From Zobellia barbeyronii (lineage in GTDB: Bacteria; Bacteroidota; Bacteroidia; Flavobacteriales; Flavobacteriaceae), in NCBI RefSeq assembly GCF_018603515.1, contig NZ_JACATN010000002.1:620001-684000 (forward strand): a DNA stretch of 64,000 bases, given 5' to 3'. Position numbers and translations under genes: made by a program. Positions 25,862-34,129 of the stretch are shown one piece after another (the first letter of the stretch is position 1; each line of letters begins with the position of its first letter). The notes beneath the pieces were generated by a model. That model saw only the letters and a list, made by a program, of their open reading frames with translations, did not search any database and was not told the DNA's origin.

Positions 25862-27706
25862 TTAGATTTTAATTTTTAATTTTAATTGAACATTTCTGTT
25901 TGGCATTGGTCGATAAGCTACATTTTGATAATTTTTATTGAATAAGTTATTGACTTGAAGCGAAGTCTCAATATTCAATTTTTCCTTTATTTTGAAACCT
26001 CTACTCAAACCTAAGTTGGATACGGAATAACCAGACAAAGACTCAGAGTTATCTGAAGTGACAAAGACGCTACTATTTACGAATAATTGATAAAACAATC
26101 GCCAGTCAGAATACGCATACGTTAAACTAGTGGTTACCTTATGCCGTGGCACATACATTAGCGAATTTTCAGTCTCAGAATCGACCGCCTCAGTCAGTGC
26201 ATAGCTATTTTTCCAAGTAACATGATGGTTTCCCCATTTTTCCGCTAACTCTAAAGAAACTTCAAGACCATAGTTTGACGCGTCTTTGATATTGATGGGA
26301 GTCCAAATCCCATCATTGTTAGGCCTCCATTGTATCAAATTCTCCGAATCAATATAAAAAGCAGCCCATTGAAAAGTATATTTCTCTTTTTTGAACGTTT
26401 GTCCTATTTCTGCCTGTAGTGAAGATTCAGGTCTAATATCAGGGTTACCACCTGACCCTCCTCCTAAAATCCAATAGACTTCATTGAACGTGGGAACCCT
26501 GTAGTTTTTTGAAGCATTAAAATAAACAGAGTGATAAGAATTGAACGAATATCTAGCATTTAAAGAATATACAAATGGACTTTTGTAGTCGTTTACAAAT
26601 TCTTTTCTAAGGTTGGCTCCGTAGGTAATTTTCTCCCCAAGATTATGCTTAAATAAAAGGGTCGTGGCCAATGTATTTCTCTTCCCATTTTCAATATCAG
26701 TTCCTTTTGCTTCAATATAACTGTAATCAACAATTCCGTTAAGAATAATATCATTTAGATCAATTTTATAATCATAATTAACCAAAAAAGTATTGGTGTT
26801 TCCAAAAGTAAAACTCTCTCTTTCTTTGTTATCATAGTATTTGTACTTTTCGTACAAGTAACCAAACTTAACACGGTGAATACGTTTTTCATTGAAATGA
26901 CTCCATTCCAAAAGGTTACGGGAATTATAATCGCGATAATTAGAATTCGAAGATGCAGTAATAGTACCTGAAAAGTCACGGTCGCCAATAAAAGTATTAT
27001 GATAGAATTTTAGTAATTGTCCTTCTGCTATTTCATGTCCTACGTTAGCATTGACATTAATATTATTAAAGGCTCCATTTTCATTCCTTTGGTCGGTTCC
27101 TAAATATTTATAGTCATTTTCGGAAACAAGATAATTTACGCCAAAACCAACCGTGGTCCTCTTTGTCCCAATAGAAGTGCTATAGTTAAAATTCTTGGTA
27201 TCAAAACTTCCATAACTAACTAGTAACTGGTGTTCTGAGTGTTTATCAAATCGGAATACATCGTTCAAATGCACACTCCCACCAATTGCTCCACTACCAA
27301 ATTGCACACTCCCTCCTCCACTTCTAACACTTATAGAGCCATAATTTCTTGGCACAATTGTATTAAAATCAACCTGACCAGTAAGTTGTGAATTAATATT
27401 GATGCCATTCCAGATAACGGCTGTTTGTGAGGCGTTAGTTCCGCGAAAAGATGGAGAAGAAATCATTCCTAACCCATTTTCTTTCAAATAAATACTAGAG
27501 TTAAACTGTAAAAGGTCAGTCAAAGAACTACCATTACGGTCAACTATAGAATCTTTTAAAACGTCTACCTTTCCATTCGAGAAATGCAAAAGGCGGACAT
27601 CAGTAAGAATTACTTCGTCTAGAACAGTTATGCTATCGCGTTGCGCATAGCCGCAAACACCACATAATGAAATTAGAATAAAAAAAAATGGTTTATAGTT
27701 TCTCAT
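25862..27706 (-). CDS. btuB: TonB-dependent vitamin B12 receptor (BtuB-like)
   Basis: This 614-residue outer-membrane receptor has a signal peptide (to about residue 21, GYAQ), a TonB-box-like segment (ITVLDEVILTD), a plug domain (about 45-155, with GLGMISSPSFRGTNASQTAV and NINSQLTGQVDFN) and a beta barrel ending in aromatic-rich strands (NRNVQLKLKIKI). It is about the size of E. coli BtuB and smaller than SusC. It starts 40 bp after a cobalamin riboswitch. Corrinoid specificity is inferred from that switch and from btuG downstream. Confidence 0.93.
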   Translation of the reverse strand: MRNYKPFFFILISLCGVCGYAQRDSITVLDEVILTDVRLLHFSNGKVDVLKDSIVDRNGSSLTDLLQFNSSIYLKENGLGMISSPSFRGTNASQTAVIWNGININSQLTGQVDFNTIVPRNYGSISVRSGGGSVQFGSGAIGGSVHLNDVFRFDKHSEHQLLVSYGSFDTKNFNYSTSIGTKRTTVGFGVNYLVSENDYKYLGTDQRNENGAFNNINVNANVGHEIAEGQLLKFYHNTFIGDRDFSGTITASSNSNYRDYNSRNLLEWSHFNEKRIHRVKFGYLYEKYKYYDNKERESFTFGNTNTFLVNYDYKIDLNDIILNGIVDYSYIEAKGTDIENGKRNTLATTLLFKHNLGEKITYGANLRKEFVNDYKSPFVYSLNARYSFNSYHSVYFNASKNYRVPTFNEVYWILGGGSGGNPDIRPESSLQAEIGQTFKKEKYTFQWAAFYIDSENLIQWRPNNDGIWTPINIKDASNYGLEVSLELAEKWGNHHVTWKNSYALTEAVDSETENSLMYVPRHKVTTSLTYAYSDWRLFYQLFVNSSVFVTSDNSESLSGYSVSNLGLSRGFKIKEKLNIETSLQVNNLFNKNYQNVAYRPMPNRNVQLKLKIKI

Positions 27707-27709
27707 ACC

Positions 27710-27725
27710 GTAAAAGACCTTTTAC
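27710..27725 (-). promoter_or_regulatory. Small hairpin just before the btuB start codon
   Basis: GTAAAAGACCTTTTAC is a 6-bp palindromic stem with a 4-base loop that ends three bases before the btuB ATG. It lies beyond the B12 box of the riboswitch and could be the part that opens or hides the initiation region; that role is inferred from its place. Confidence 0.5.
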
Positions 27726-27744
27726 CCGAAAGTCTTGTTTAAGG

Positions 27745-27945
27745 TTATGAACATGGCAGGTCTCCTGACTTGTTCAATGTTATCTAACCTTCCCATCTAT
27801 TTATAGACAGTGGTGTTGAAGAAAATAACACCCTCTTAAGAGGTACCTAGCATAGCTTGGCATGAACTTACAGTTGCGGGAACAGTTCCGGATTTTAACC
27901 GGATTCCCTTTTAATCGATAAAATATATGTTACTTTATCGAACCA
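27745..27945 (-). promoter_or_regulatory. Cobalamin (AdoCbl-type) riboswitch
   Basis: Read on the minus strand, the leader carries the classical B12 box AAGTCAGGAGACCTGCC at 27755-27771. Upstream are GGGAATCCGGTTAAAATCCG followed by GAACTGTTCCCGCAACTG (27881-27909 region) and CACCACTGTC with GATGGGAAGG. These are the conserved core, P6 and junction elements of cobalamin riboswitches. The aptamer ends about 40 nt before the btuB ATG with no terminator hairpin, so translational control is more likely than attenuation. It controls the btuB-btuG-btuF-like unit. Confidence 0.96.
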
Positions 27946-27955
27946 AAATTCGCGG

Positions 27956-27985
27956 CGAAGGTAGTGAATTCATTGACAAATACAA
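27956..27985 (-). promoter_or_regulatory. Promoter of the B12 uptake operon
   Basis: On the minus strand TTG (27983-27985) is followed by a 19-bp spacer and TACCTTCG (27956-27963), one base off the TAnnTTTG consensus. Transcription would begin near 27949, just before the riboswitch 5' end. Confidence 0.65.
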
Positions 27986-27989
27986 CCTA

Positions 27990-28020
27990 AAAAAAATACC
28001 CTTCGCTTGAAGGGTATTTT
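27990..28020 (-). terminator. Terminator of the FKBP gene
   Basis: AATACCCTTC-GCTT-GAAGGGTATT is a 10-bp stem with A- and T-runs on its sides, located 20 bp after the FKBP stop and just before the B12 operon promoter. Confidence 0.93.
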
Positions 28021-28039
28021 TATCGTATAGCATTATAAT

Positions 28040-28510
28040 TTAATTTACTTCTATAAGATTAACTTCAAAAACAAGTACGGAGCCACCGGGAATACCACTC
28101 CTATCCGAATTCCCATAACCTAAGGCCGCTGGAACTAAAAGTATACCGTTTCCTCCTTCTTTGAAATAAGTAATACCTTCTGTCCACCCAGCAATAACAC
28201 CTGAAAGAGGAAAAGTAGCACCACTTGAGCCACTTTGATCAAAAACATTTCCATCTAAAAAATAACCTTTATAAGCCACAGTTACATCTGAACTAGCCGT
28301 AGGTCTTTCACCTGTACCTTCTTCTTCTATAACATAGTAAAGACCAGAATTACTTCTAGTTGCATCCAAACCGTTTGCTTCAATATATTCCTTTATATCC
28401 AATTCATTCTTAACTGTATAATCTACAACCTCTTTTGGTTCATTTTTATCATCATCTCCACAAGAAGCAAATACAACCAAGGCCAAAACAAATAAAACTT
28501 TCTTCATCAT
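28040..28510 (-). CDS. FKBP-type peptidyl-prolyl isomerase, lipoprotein
   Basis: This 156-residue protein has a lipoprotein signal (LALVVFASC) followed by GDDDKNE, an acidic surface-export signal. The FKBP domain spans about residues 60-155: TVAYKGYFLDGNVFDQSG, then VIAGWTEGITYFKEGGNG, LLVPAALGYG and VLVFEVNLIEV at the C-terminus, with active-site aromatic and aspartate positions kept. It is a folding catalyst outside the inner membrane. It stands alone, divergent from the transporter gene at 28727. Confidence 0.92.
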   Translation of the reverse strand: MMKKVLFVLALVVFASCGDDDKNEPKEVVDYTVKNELDIKEYIEANGLDATRSNSGLYYVIEEEGTGERPTASSDVTVAYKGYFLDGNVFDQSGSSGATFPLSGVIAGWTEGITYFKEGGNGILLVPAALGYGNSDRSGIPGGSVLVFEVNLIEVN

Positions 28511-28671
28511 AATTATTTTTAAGCGTCAAATATAATGAACTAATAACAGGGCTTAAACTATTTTAGCATATCTAAATTTGAACTTAATTGAATAATGGTA
28601 ATTATCCGGTTATAAGCCCTCTTCCGTAAAATTAATTAGCAAGTGCCTTTCTTCTTAGTAGATAAACACAT

Positions 28672-28679
28672 TACCTTTA
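28672..28679 (+). promoter_or_regulatory. Possible -7 element of the substrate-binding lipoprotein gene
   Basis: TACCTTTA differs by one base from TAnnTTTG. TTT lies close to 19-20 bp upstream. A start of transcription near 28686 would place the TTG at 28727 as first usable start and exclude the longer frame from the GTG at 28643. No riboswitch motif is seen in this gap; an AGGGCTTA/TAAGCCCT pair (28548-28555, 28613-28620) has a 57-nt loop and unclear meaning. Confidence 0.4.
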
Positions 28680-28726
28680 GCACCGTAACAAAGCATACTC
28701 CAAGTAACAACTACAAACCGAATACA

Positions 28727-29875
28727 TTGAAAAACAGCATTTTAATCTTAATGTTTTGCCTTTTTATCGCTTGTAAGACCGATAAAAAAACTGATTTTTC
28801 TTTACCGAATACACCTGCAGCTGAAATTGAAATAAGCCATGCAAAGGGTTTTACAATTGAAAAATCAAACAACGGACTTACCATAATTGAAGTTTCATCT
28901 GCTTGGCCAGGAGCCAATACTTCTTTTAAATACGCACTGATTCCAAAAGATAAAATGGCATCGATGACTCTCAACAAAGATGATTACGATGCTATTATTA
29001 CCACCCCTGTAGAACGTTTAATTGTAACCTCTACGACCCACATCCCTTCTCTTGAAGCTCTAGGTGTTATTGATAAGTTAGTAGGCTTTCCTAAAACTGA
29101 ACTAATCTCTTCCGAAAACACCCGTAAACTAATTGATAATGGAGAGATTAAAGAATTAGGTAATAATGAAACTTTAAATACGGAGATTACTATTAGCCTA
29201 AGACCAGATGTTGTAGTTGGGTTTGGAATGAACAACCAAAACAAGGCATACGAAACCGTAATTCGCTCTAATATTCCCCTTGTTTATAATGGCGATTGGA
29301 CAGAAGAATCTCCTTTAGGAAAGGCGGAGTGGATTAAATTTTTTGCCCCTTTTTTCGGTCTTGAAACTAAAGCTGATAGTGTTTTTAAGTCGATAGAAAA
29401 ATCATATTTGCAAACGAAGGCAATTGTAAAAAATGTCACTAAAAAACCAACGGTACTTACTGGTGGACTTTATAAAGATGTTTGGCATGTTGCTGGAGGA
29501 AAAAGCTGGATGGCGCAATTTCTTAAGGATGCCAAAACCGATTATCTATGGAAAGACACACCGGAAACCGGAGGTATTGGTCAAAGTCTTGAGACTGTTC
29601 TTGCTACAGCACAACATGCAGATTATTGGCTCAACCCTTCTATGCTTACCTCGTATGAAGATATGGAAGAATCCAATAAGCATTATACGCAATTTGATGC
29701 CTACAAAAATAAAATGGTTTTTTCCAATACGCTAGCAAAAGGCGCTACAGGTGGTTTACTCTATTACGAATTAGCACCAATGCGTCCGGATATTGTTTTA
29801 AAAGATCTCATTCATATTTTTCATCCTGAATTGTTACCTGATCACGAACTTTACTTTTTTAAGCCTTTAGAATAG
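28727..29875 (+). CDS. ABC transporter substrate-binding lipoprotein (BtuF/FecB type)
   Basis: From the TTG at 28727 the protein begins MKNSILILMFCLFIAC, a proper lipoprotein signal; the frame is open back to a GTG at 28643, but that would bury the signal peptide. About 382 residues with the helical-backbone class III binding fold: VERLIVTSTTHIPSLEALGV, SLRPDVVVGFG and PTVLTGGLYKDVWHVAGGKS. The residues after the cysteine (KTDKK) are not acidic, so it should stay in the periplasm. It forms a cluster with the permease and ATPase downstream. Corrinoid import is suggested by the neighbouring riboswitch operon, but an iron chelate is possible. Confidence 0.85.
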   Translation: MKNSILILMFCLFIACKTDKKTDFSLPNTPAAEIEISHAKGFTIEKSNNGLTIIEVSSAWPGANTSFKYALIPKDKMASMTLNKDDYDAIITTPVERLIVTSTTHIPSLEALGVIDKLVGFPKTELISSENTRKLIDNGEIKELGNNETLNTEITISLRPDVVVGFGMNNQNKAYETVIRSNIPLVYNGDWTEESPLGKAEWIKFFAPFFGLETKADSVFKSIEKSYLQTKAIVKNVTKKPTVLTGGLYKDVWHVAGGKSWMAQFLKDAKTDYLWKDTPETGGIGQSLETVLATAQHADYWLNPSMLTSYEDMEESNKHYTQFDAYKNKMVFSNTLAKGATGGLLYYELAPMRPDIVLKDLIHIFHPELLPDHELYFFKPLE

Positions 29876-30907
29876 TTGCAAACCCCTAAAACATATCGCT
29901 CTTCTTTTGTTCTTCTGCTTACTGTTCTAGTAATTGCTTTGGGCATTAATATTTCTTTGGGTTCAGTTTCTATTCCATTTTCAGAAACCCTGCATTCCGT
30001 TTTTGGAGGAACTTTGGATAATACAGCTTGGGATTACATTATCTGGAACTACAGAGTGCCTAAAGCTTTCACAGCTATATTGGTAGGTGCAGGACTATCC
30101 TTAAGCGGACTCTTAATGCAAACCTTATTTAGAAACCCACTTGCGGGACCTTTTGTATTGGGTATAAGTTCCGGGGCAAGTTTGGGAGCTGCTTTTTTAA
30201 TTATGGGTTCAGCAACCCTTTCTTCCTTATTTGGGTTCAGTCTTGTAACAGATGTGTCGCTAGCTATTGTCTCCAGTATTGGTAGCTTTCTAGTTCTATT
30301 GGCTGTTATAACTGTAGCATCAAAAGTAAAAGACACCATGGCGCTTTTAATTATTGGCCTTATGTTCGGAAGCATTAGCGCAGCAATCGTTAGTGTTCTC
30401 TCTTATTTTACCGATGCACAAAAACTGCAGCAGTTCGTATACTGGTCCTTTGGTAGTGTTGGGAATTTATCTTGGCATCAACTAGGGTTATTATTTGTTA
30501 TTTTAATTATTGGAATAGTTCTAGGTATATTATCAATAAAACCTTTAAATGCTTTGCTCCTTGGTGAAAACTACGCCAAAAGTCTAGGTGTAAATTTAGT
30601 CCGCTCACGTTATCTCATCATAATAGCTACCGGTCTTCTGGCTGGTGGTGTTACTGCTTTTGCCGGTCCTATCGCTTTCATTGGCTTGGCTGTACCACAT
30701 TTAACCCGTCAAATATTTAATACTACAGAACACCGCGTTTTAGTACCCGCAGTTCTGGTATATGGTGCTATTCTCATGCTTATATGCGATACCATTGCAC
30801 AATTGCCTAGCAGCGCAGAAGTACTTCCTATAAATGCTATTACAAGTATTTTAGGAGCTCCTGTAGTTATATGGCTATTGGTAAGAAAAAGAAAGATGGT
30901 ATTTTGA
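29876..30907 (+). CDS. FecCD/BtuC family ABC transporter permease
   Basis: This 343-residue inner-membrane permease with about nine to ten helices matches BtuC/FecCD. Visible are NYRVPKAFTAILVGAGLSLSG, the conserved NPLAGPFVLGISSGASLGAA, and TAFAGPIAFIGLAVPHLTRQ, which touches the ATPase. The start is a TTG that follows the stop of the substrate-binding gene with no gap, so the two are translationally coupled. It would pass corrinoid or chelate from the binding protein to the cytoplasm. The matching ATPase lies about 1 kb further on, after a DUF1080 gene. Confidence 0.93.
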   Translation: MQTPKTYRSSFVLLLTVLVIALGINISLGSVSIPFSETLHSVFGGTLDNTAWDYIIWNYRVPKAFTAILVGAGLSLSGLLMQTLFRNPLAGPFVLGISSGASLGAAFLIMGSATLSSLFGFSLVTDVSLAIVSSIGSFLVLLAVITVASKVKDTMALLIIGLMFGSISAAIVSVLSYFTDAQKLQQFVYWSFGSVGNLSWHQLGLLFVILIIGIVLGILSIKPLNALLLGENYAKSLGVNLVRSRYLIIIATGLLAGGVTAFAGPIAFIGLAVPHLTRQIFNTTEHRVLVPAVLVYGAILMLICDTIAQLPSSAEVLPINAITSILGAPVVIWLLVRKRKMVF

Positions 30908-31046
30908 TAAAACCTTCGTTTCAAAAAACTTTAATTTATACACATTAGACCATATGTTATACTTGTCACAATTGTAATTCAATAGTTTTACCTGTACATA
31001 AGATTAAAATCTTTCATCATTTTTCCATTCACAAATCAGATCCAAT

Positions 31047-31919
31047 ATGAGAACCAAATTAACTTACCTTTTCCTTCTTCTAATAAGTGTGGCTAGCAGC
31101 TTAAATGCTCAGAATAATGATAAAGATTGGGTAAATCTTTTAGATAAAGACTTAACTAACTGGGATGTTTTCATAGGCGTTCCTCATACCTCGTTAGAAT
31201 TAGAAGGTTATGAAAAAGGAGATGGAATGCATGGAACTCCAATCGGCCTGAATAACGACCCATTAAATGTTTTCTCTACTACTCAAGAAAATGGTGAAAT
31301 TGTTTTAAACGTTAGTGGTGAAATTTATGGTGGATTAAGCACTAAAAAAGAATACGATAACTATCATTTGGTTTTTGATATTAAATGGGGTACTAAAAAA
31401 TTTGAACCACGCCTAAAGGACAAAAGAGATAGTGGCGTACTTTATCATGCTCAAGAACCGCACGGCCAATTTTGGAATGTTTGGATGCGTGCCCCAGAAA
31501 TGCAAATACAAGAAACAGATTGTGGCGACTTCTTTCCTTTAGCAGGCGTCAGTATGGACATTAAGGCAACTAAACGAAGTGAAGACGGTAAAGAATTTTG
31601 GTTCTACGATCCAAAAGGAGAAATGCGCACATTTAAAACTGGTGGTGATGGTCGTTGCAGAAGAATGGCTAATTTTGAAAATCCGCATGGCGAATGGACT
31701 CGCGTTGAGCTTATCTGCATTAAAGATAAGGCCTACCATATTGTAAACGGTAAAGTGGTTATGGTTCTGGAAAATGCAAAAGAGTATAATGAGGATGTTG
31801 CAACGTCCCTAACAAAAGGGAAAATTCAGTTTCAATCTGAAGCTTGTGAAGTATATTACAAGAATATAAAAATAAAGAATATCAGTAAATTACCTAAAAA
31901 CATTAAAAAACAACTTTAA
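31047..31919 (+). CDS. DUF1080 (3-keto-disaccharide hydrolase-type) secreted protein
   Basis: This 290-residue protein has a signal peptide (to about residue 22, LNAQ). The concanavalin-like DUF1080 fold is shown by WVNLLDKDLTNWDVFIG, KEYDNYHLVFDIKWG, KRDSGVLYHAQEPHGQFWNV, MQIQETDCGDFF and WTRVELICI. Some members hydrolyse 3-keto-disaccharides. It is placed between the permease and ATPase genes of one transporter, with 139 bp before it and no gap to the ATPase frame. Nothing in its sequence links it to B12; it may have been inserted into the cluster. Confidence 0.9.
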   Translation: MRTKLTYLFLLLISVASSLNAQNNDKDWVNLLDKDLTNWDVFIGVPHTSLELEGYEKGDGMHGTPIGLNNDPLNVFSTTQENGEIVLNVSGEIYGGLSTKKEYDNYHLVFDIKWGTKKFEPRLKDKRDSGVLYHAQEPHGQFWNVWMRAPEMQIQETDCGDFFPLAGVSMDIKATKRSEDGKEFWFYDPKGEMRTFKTGGDGRCRRMANFENPHGEWTRVELICIKDKAYHIVNGKVVMVLENAKEYNEDVATSLTKGKIQFQSEACEVYYKNIKIKNISKLPKNIKKQL

Positions 31920-32714
31920 ATAGAAATCGCCGTCGCCCTTCACACAAAACATAATACACTTACCGCTGCTAATCTCTCTATTGGGTATGGCAAAAAAGCT
32001 ATTGCAGAAAATATAAATTTTGCTTTAGCTCCTGGTGAACTTACCGCTATAGTAGGTATTAATGGTATTGGAAAATCTACCTTGTTGCGGACTTTAGGCA
32101 ATGCGCAACCAGATTTAGGGGGATGTCTTGCTGTTAAGGGCAAACCTATTGTTTCTTATGCTCCATTAGAATTATCGGCAGAAATAAGCATGGTATTAAC
32201 GGAGCCTATTGCTTCTAAAAACTTATCTGTCTTGGAATTGGTGGCATTGGGCAGGCAACCCTACACCAACTGGTTAGGTACGCTCACAGATACGGACAAG
32301 CAAAAAATCAAAGATGCAATCAGTTCATTAGAACTAGATGAGTTGCAGCATAAGAAATGCTACGAGTTAAGTGATGGTCAATTACAGCGTGTGATGGTTG
32401 CTCGTGCTTTTGCACAAGACACCTCCATTATACTTCTAGATGAGCCTACCACTCACTTAGACCTTTATCATAAAATTCAGATTTTAAAGCTTCTGCGCTC
32501 TATTGCCCATACCACACAAAAAACAGTAGTCTTTACTACTCACGAGATTGAAATGGCTATTCAGCTATGCGATAAAATGGTTTTACTAGATGGTAAAAAC
32601 AATTATTTTGGACAACCTTGTGAGTTAATTGAACAAAAAGCCTTTGAGTCGTTATTTCCTTCGGATACCGTCTCGTTCGACCCTAAAACAGGTTCTTTTC
32701 GGATTACAAAGTAA
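31920..32714 (+). CDS. ABC transporter ATP-binding protein (BtuD/FecE type), start codon unclear
   Basis: The conserved frame begins right after the TAA of the DUF1080 gene and is in the same phase. It reads LTAANLSIGYGKKAIAENIN, Walker A GINGIGKST (codons about 46-54), Q-loop region, signature LSDGQLQRVMVARA, Walker B SIILLDEPTTHLD and the H-loop FTTHEIEMA. There is no in-frame ATG, GTG or TTG before the Walker A motif; the first usable start (TTG at 32082) would cut off half of it. Translation must begin at a rare codon (ATA 31920 or ATC 31926 are candidates), or the start was lost. Length of about 264 residues is normal for the family if it begins at the 5' end of the frame. Confidence 0.82.
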   Translation: MEIAVALHTKHNTLTAANLSIGYGKKAIAENINFALAPGELTAIVGINGIGKSTLLRTLGNAQPDLGGCLAVKGKPIVSYAPLELSAEISMVLTEPIASKNLSVLELVALGRQPYTNWLGTLTDTDKQKIKDAISSLELDELQHKKCYELSDGQLQRVMVARAFAQDTSIILLDEPTTHLDLYHKIQILKLLRSIAHTTQKTVVFTTHEIEMAIQLCDKMVLLDGKNNYFGQPCELIEQKAFESLFPSDTVSFDPKTGSFRITK

Positions 32715-32727
32715 CATAAGAGTAGTG

Positions 32728-32757
32728 TTTGGATTTAAAGCCAATCTTGTATCTTTA
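32728..32757 (+). promoter_or_regulatory. Promoter of rmuC
   Basis: TTTG at 32728-32731 and TATCTTTA at 32750-32757 are 18 bp apart, close to the Bacteroidota pattern. Transcription would start about 15 nt before the rmuC ATG. Confidence 0.6.
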
Positions 32758-32779
32758 CCCCAAACACTTTACCTTATAA

Positions 32780-34129
32780 ATGAATATTTACCTCGTATAT
32801 TTATTAATTGGAGTTGTATGCCTTGCCTTGGGGTACTTCTTAGGGAACTATATTCAGAACTTAAAAACGAAGTCTACAAATAGTGCCCTTGAAGAACGTG
32901 AGCAGCAATTAAACACTAACCTTGGCGTATTAGAGCAGCGATTACGAGATAGCGATGTACTTAAAATAAATCTACAGGCAGAAAAGGAACAAATGGGAAA
33001 CCAGATTGTTCGGTATCAAGCAGATTTAGAAAATCTTCAACTTAAAAATACAGAACAAAAAGAAGAAGTAGAAAAGCTGCAAGAAAAATTCACCAAAGAA
33101 TTTGAGAACCTTGCCAATAAAATTTTAGAGGAAAAAAGCTTAAAGTTCACTGAACGTAACGAGAAGAATATTAAAGATATTTTATCTCCTTTAAATGATA
33201 AAATACAGCTTTTTGAAAAAAAGGTCGAAGAAAGCCAGAAAGAAAATATTAGCATTCATTCCGCTTTAAAAGAGCAACTTTTAAACCTTCAGAGCCAAAA
33301 CCTAAAGATTACCCAAGAGGCCGAAAATCTTACCAAAGCTTTAAAAGGCGATAGTAAAATGCAAGGAAACTGGGGAGAACTGGTATTGGAACGCGTACTT
33401 GAAAAATCGGGGTTAGAAAAAGACCGTGAATATACGGTTCAACAAAGTTTTACTAGAGAAGATGGTTCTAGAGTACTTCCTGATGTGGTTATACACCTTC
33501 CTGACGGCAAAAAGATGGTTGTGGATTCAAAAGTATCCCTTACCGATTATGAACGTTTCGTAAATGCAGAAGATGATAATCTTCGCGATAAATTCCTGAA
33601 AGACCACATCAATTCACTCAAAAGGCACGTAGACCAACTTTCAGCAAAAAAGTACGAAGACCTTTATGCTATGGAAAGTCCGGATTTTGTCCTGATGTTC
33701 GTTCCTATAGAACCTGCTTTTGCCATTGCCATAAACAACGATAATAACCTGTATAACAAAGCTTTTGAACAAAATATCATTATCGTTACCCCATCTACCC
33801 TATTAGCTACATTACGTACTATAGATAGTATGTGGAATAACGAAAAACAACAACGTAATGCTTTGGAAATTGCTAGACAGGCAGGTGCCCTTTATGACAA
33901 ATTTGAAGGTTTTGTAAACGACCTTACCAAGGTTGGCAAGAAAATGGACGAGGCCAAATCCGAATACAAGGGAGCTATGAACAAGCTTGTTGAAGGCCGC
34001 GGAAACATTGTAGTAAGTATAGAGAAATTAAAAATAATGGGAGCAAAAGCTAAAAAATCAATCCCAGAACCAATATTAAAACGCGCTCAAGATGATCATT
34101 TTGAAAGCGAACTAAAACTAAAATCATGA
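32780..34129 (+). CDS. rmuC: DNA recombination protein RmuC
   Basis: This 449-residue protein has an N-terminal membrane anchor (YLVYLLIGVVCLALGYFLG), a long coiled coil from about residue 30 to 185 (rich in Glu, Lys, Gln, Leu) and the RmuC nuclease-like domain: KMQGNWGELVLERVLEKSGL, then REDGSRVLPDVVIHLPDGK and VVDSKVSLTDYERF, with the D...D-x-K pattern of PD-(D/E)XK enzymes. It later has FVPIEPAFAIAI. RmuC limits DNA rearrangements and inverted repeats. The 3' end overlaps the next gene by 4 bp. Confidence 0.94.
   Translation: MNIYLVYLLIGVVCLALGYFLGNYIQNLKTKSTNSALEEREQQLNTNLGVLEQRLRDSDVLKINLQAEKEQMGNQIVRYQADLENLQLKNTEQKEEVEKLQEKFTKEFENLANKILEEKSLKFTERNEKNIKDILSPLNDKIQLFEKKVEESQKENISIHSALKEQLLNLQSQNLKITQEAENLTKALKGDSKMQGNWGELVLERVLEKSGLEKDREYTVQQSFTREDGSRVLPDVVIHLPDGKKMVVDSKVSLTDYERFVNAEDDNLRDKFLKDHINSLKRHVDQLSAKKYEDLYAMESPDFVLMFVPIEPAFAIAINNDNNLYNKAFEQNIIIVTPSTLLATLRTIDSMWNNEKQQRNALEIARQAGALYDKFEGFVNDLTKVGKKMDEAKSEYKGAMNKLVEGRGNIVVSIEKLKIMGAKAKKSIPEPILKRAQDDHFESELKLKS

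Noticed and set aside
28643-28726. Possible longer start (GTG) for the substrate-binding lipoprotein.
   Set aside because: It would place 28 non-signal residues before a good lipoprotein signal, and a -7-like box lies inside the extension.
28511-28726. Second cobalamin riboswitch before the ABC transporter genes.
   Set aside because: No B12 box or conserved core sequences are found in this gap.
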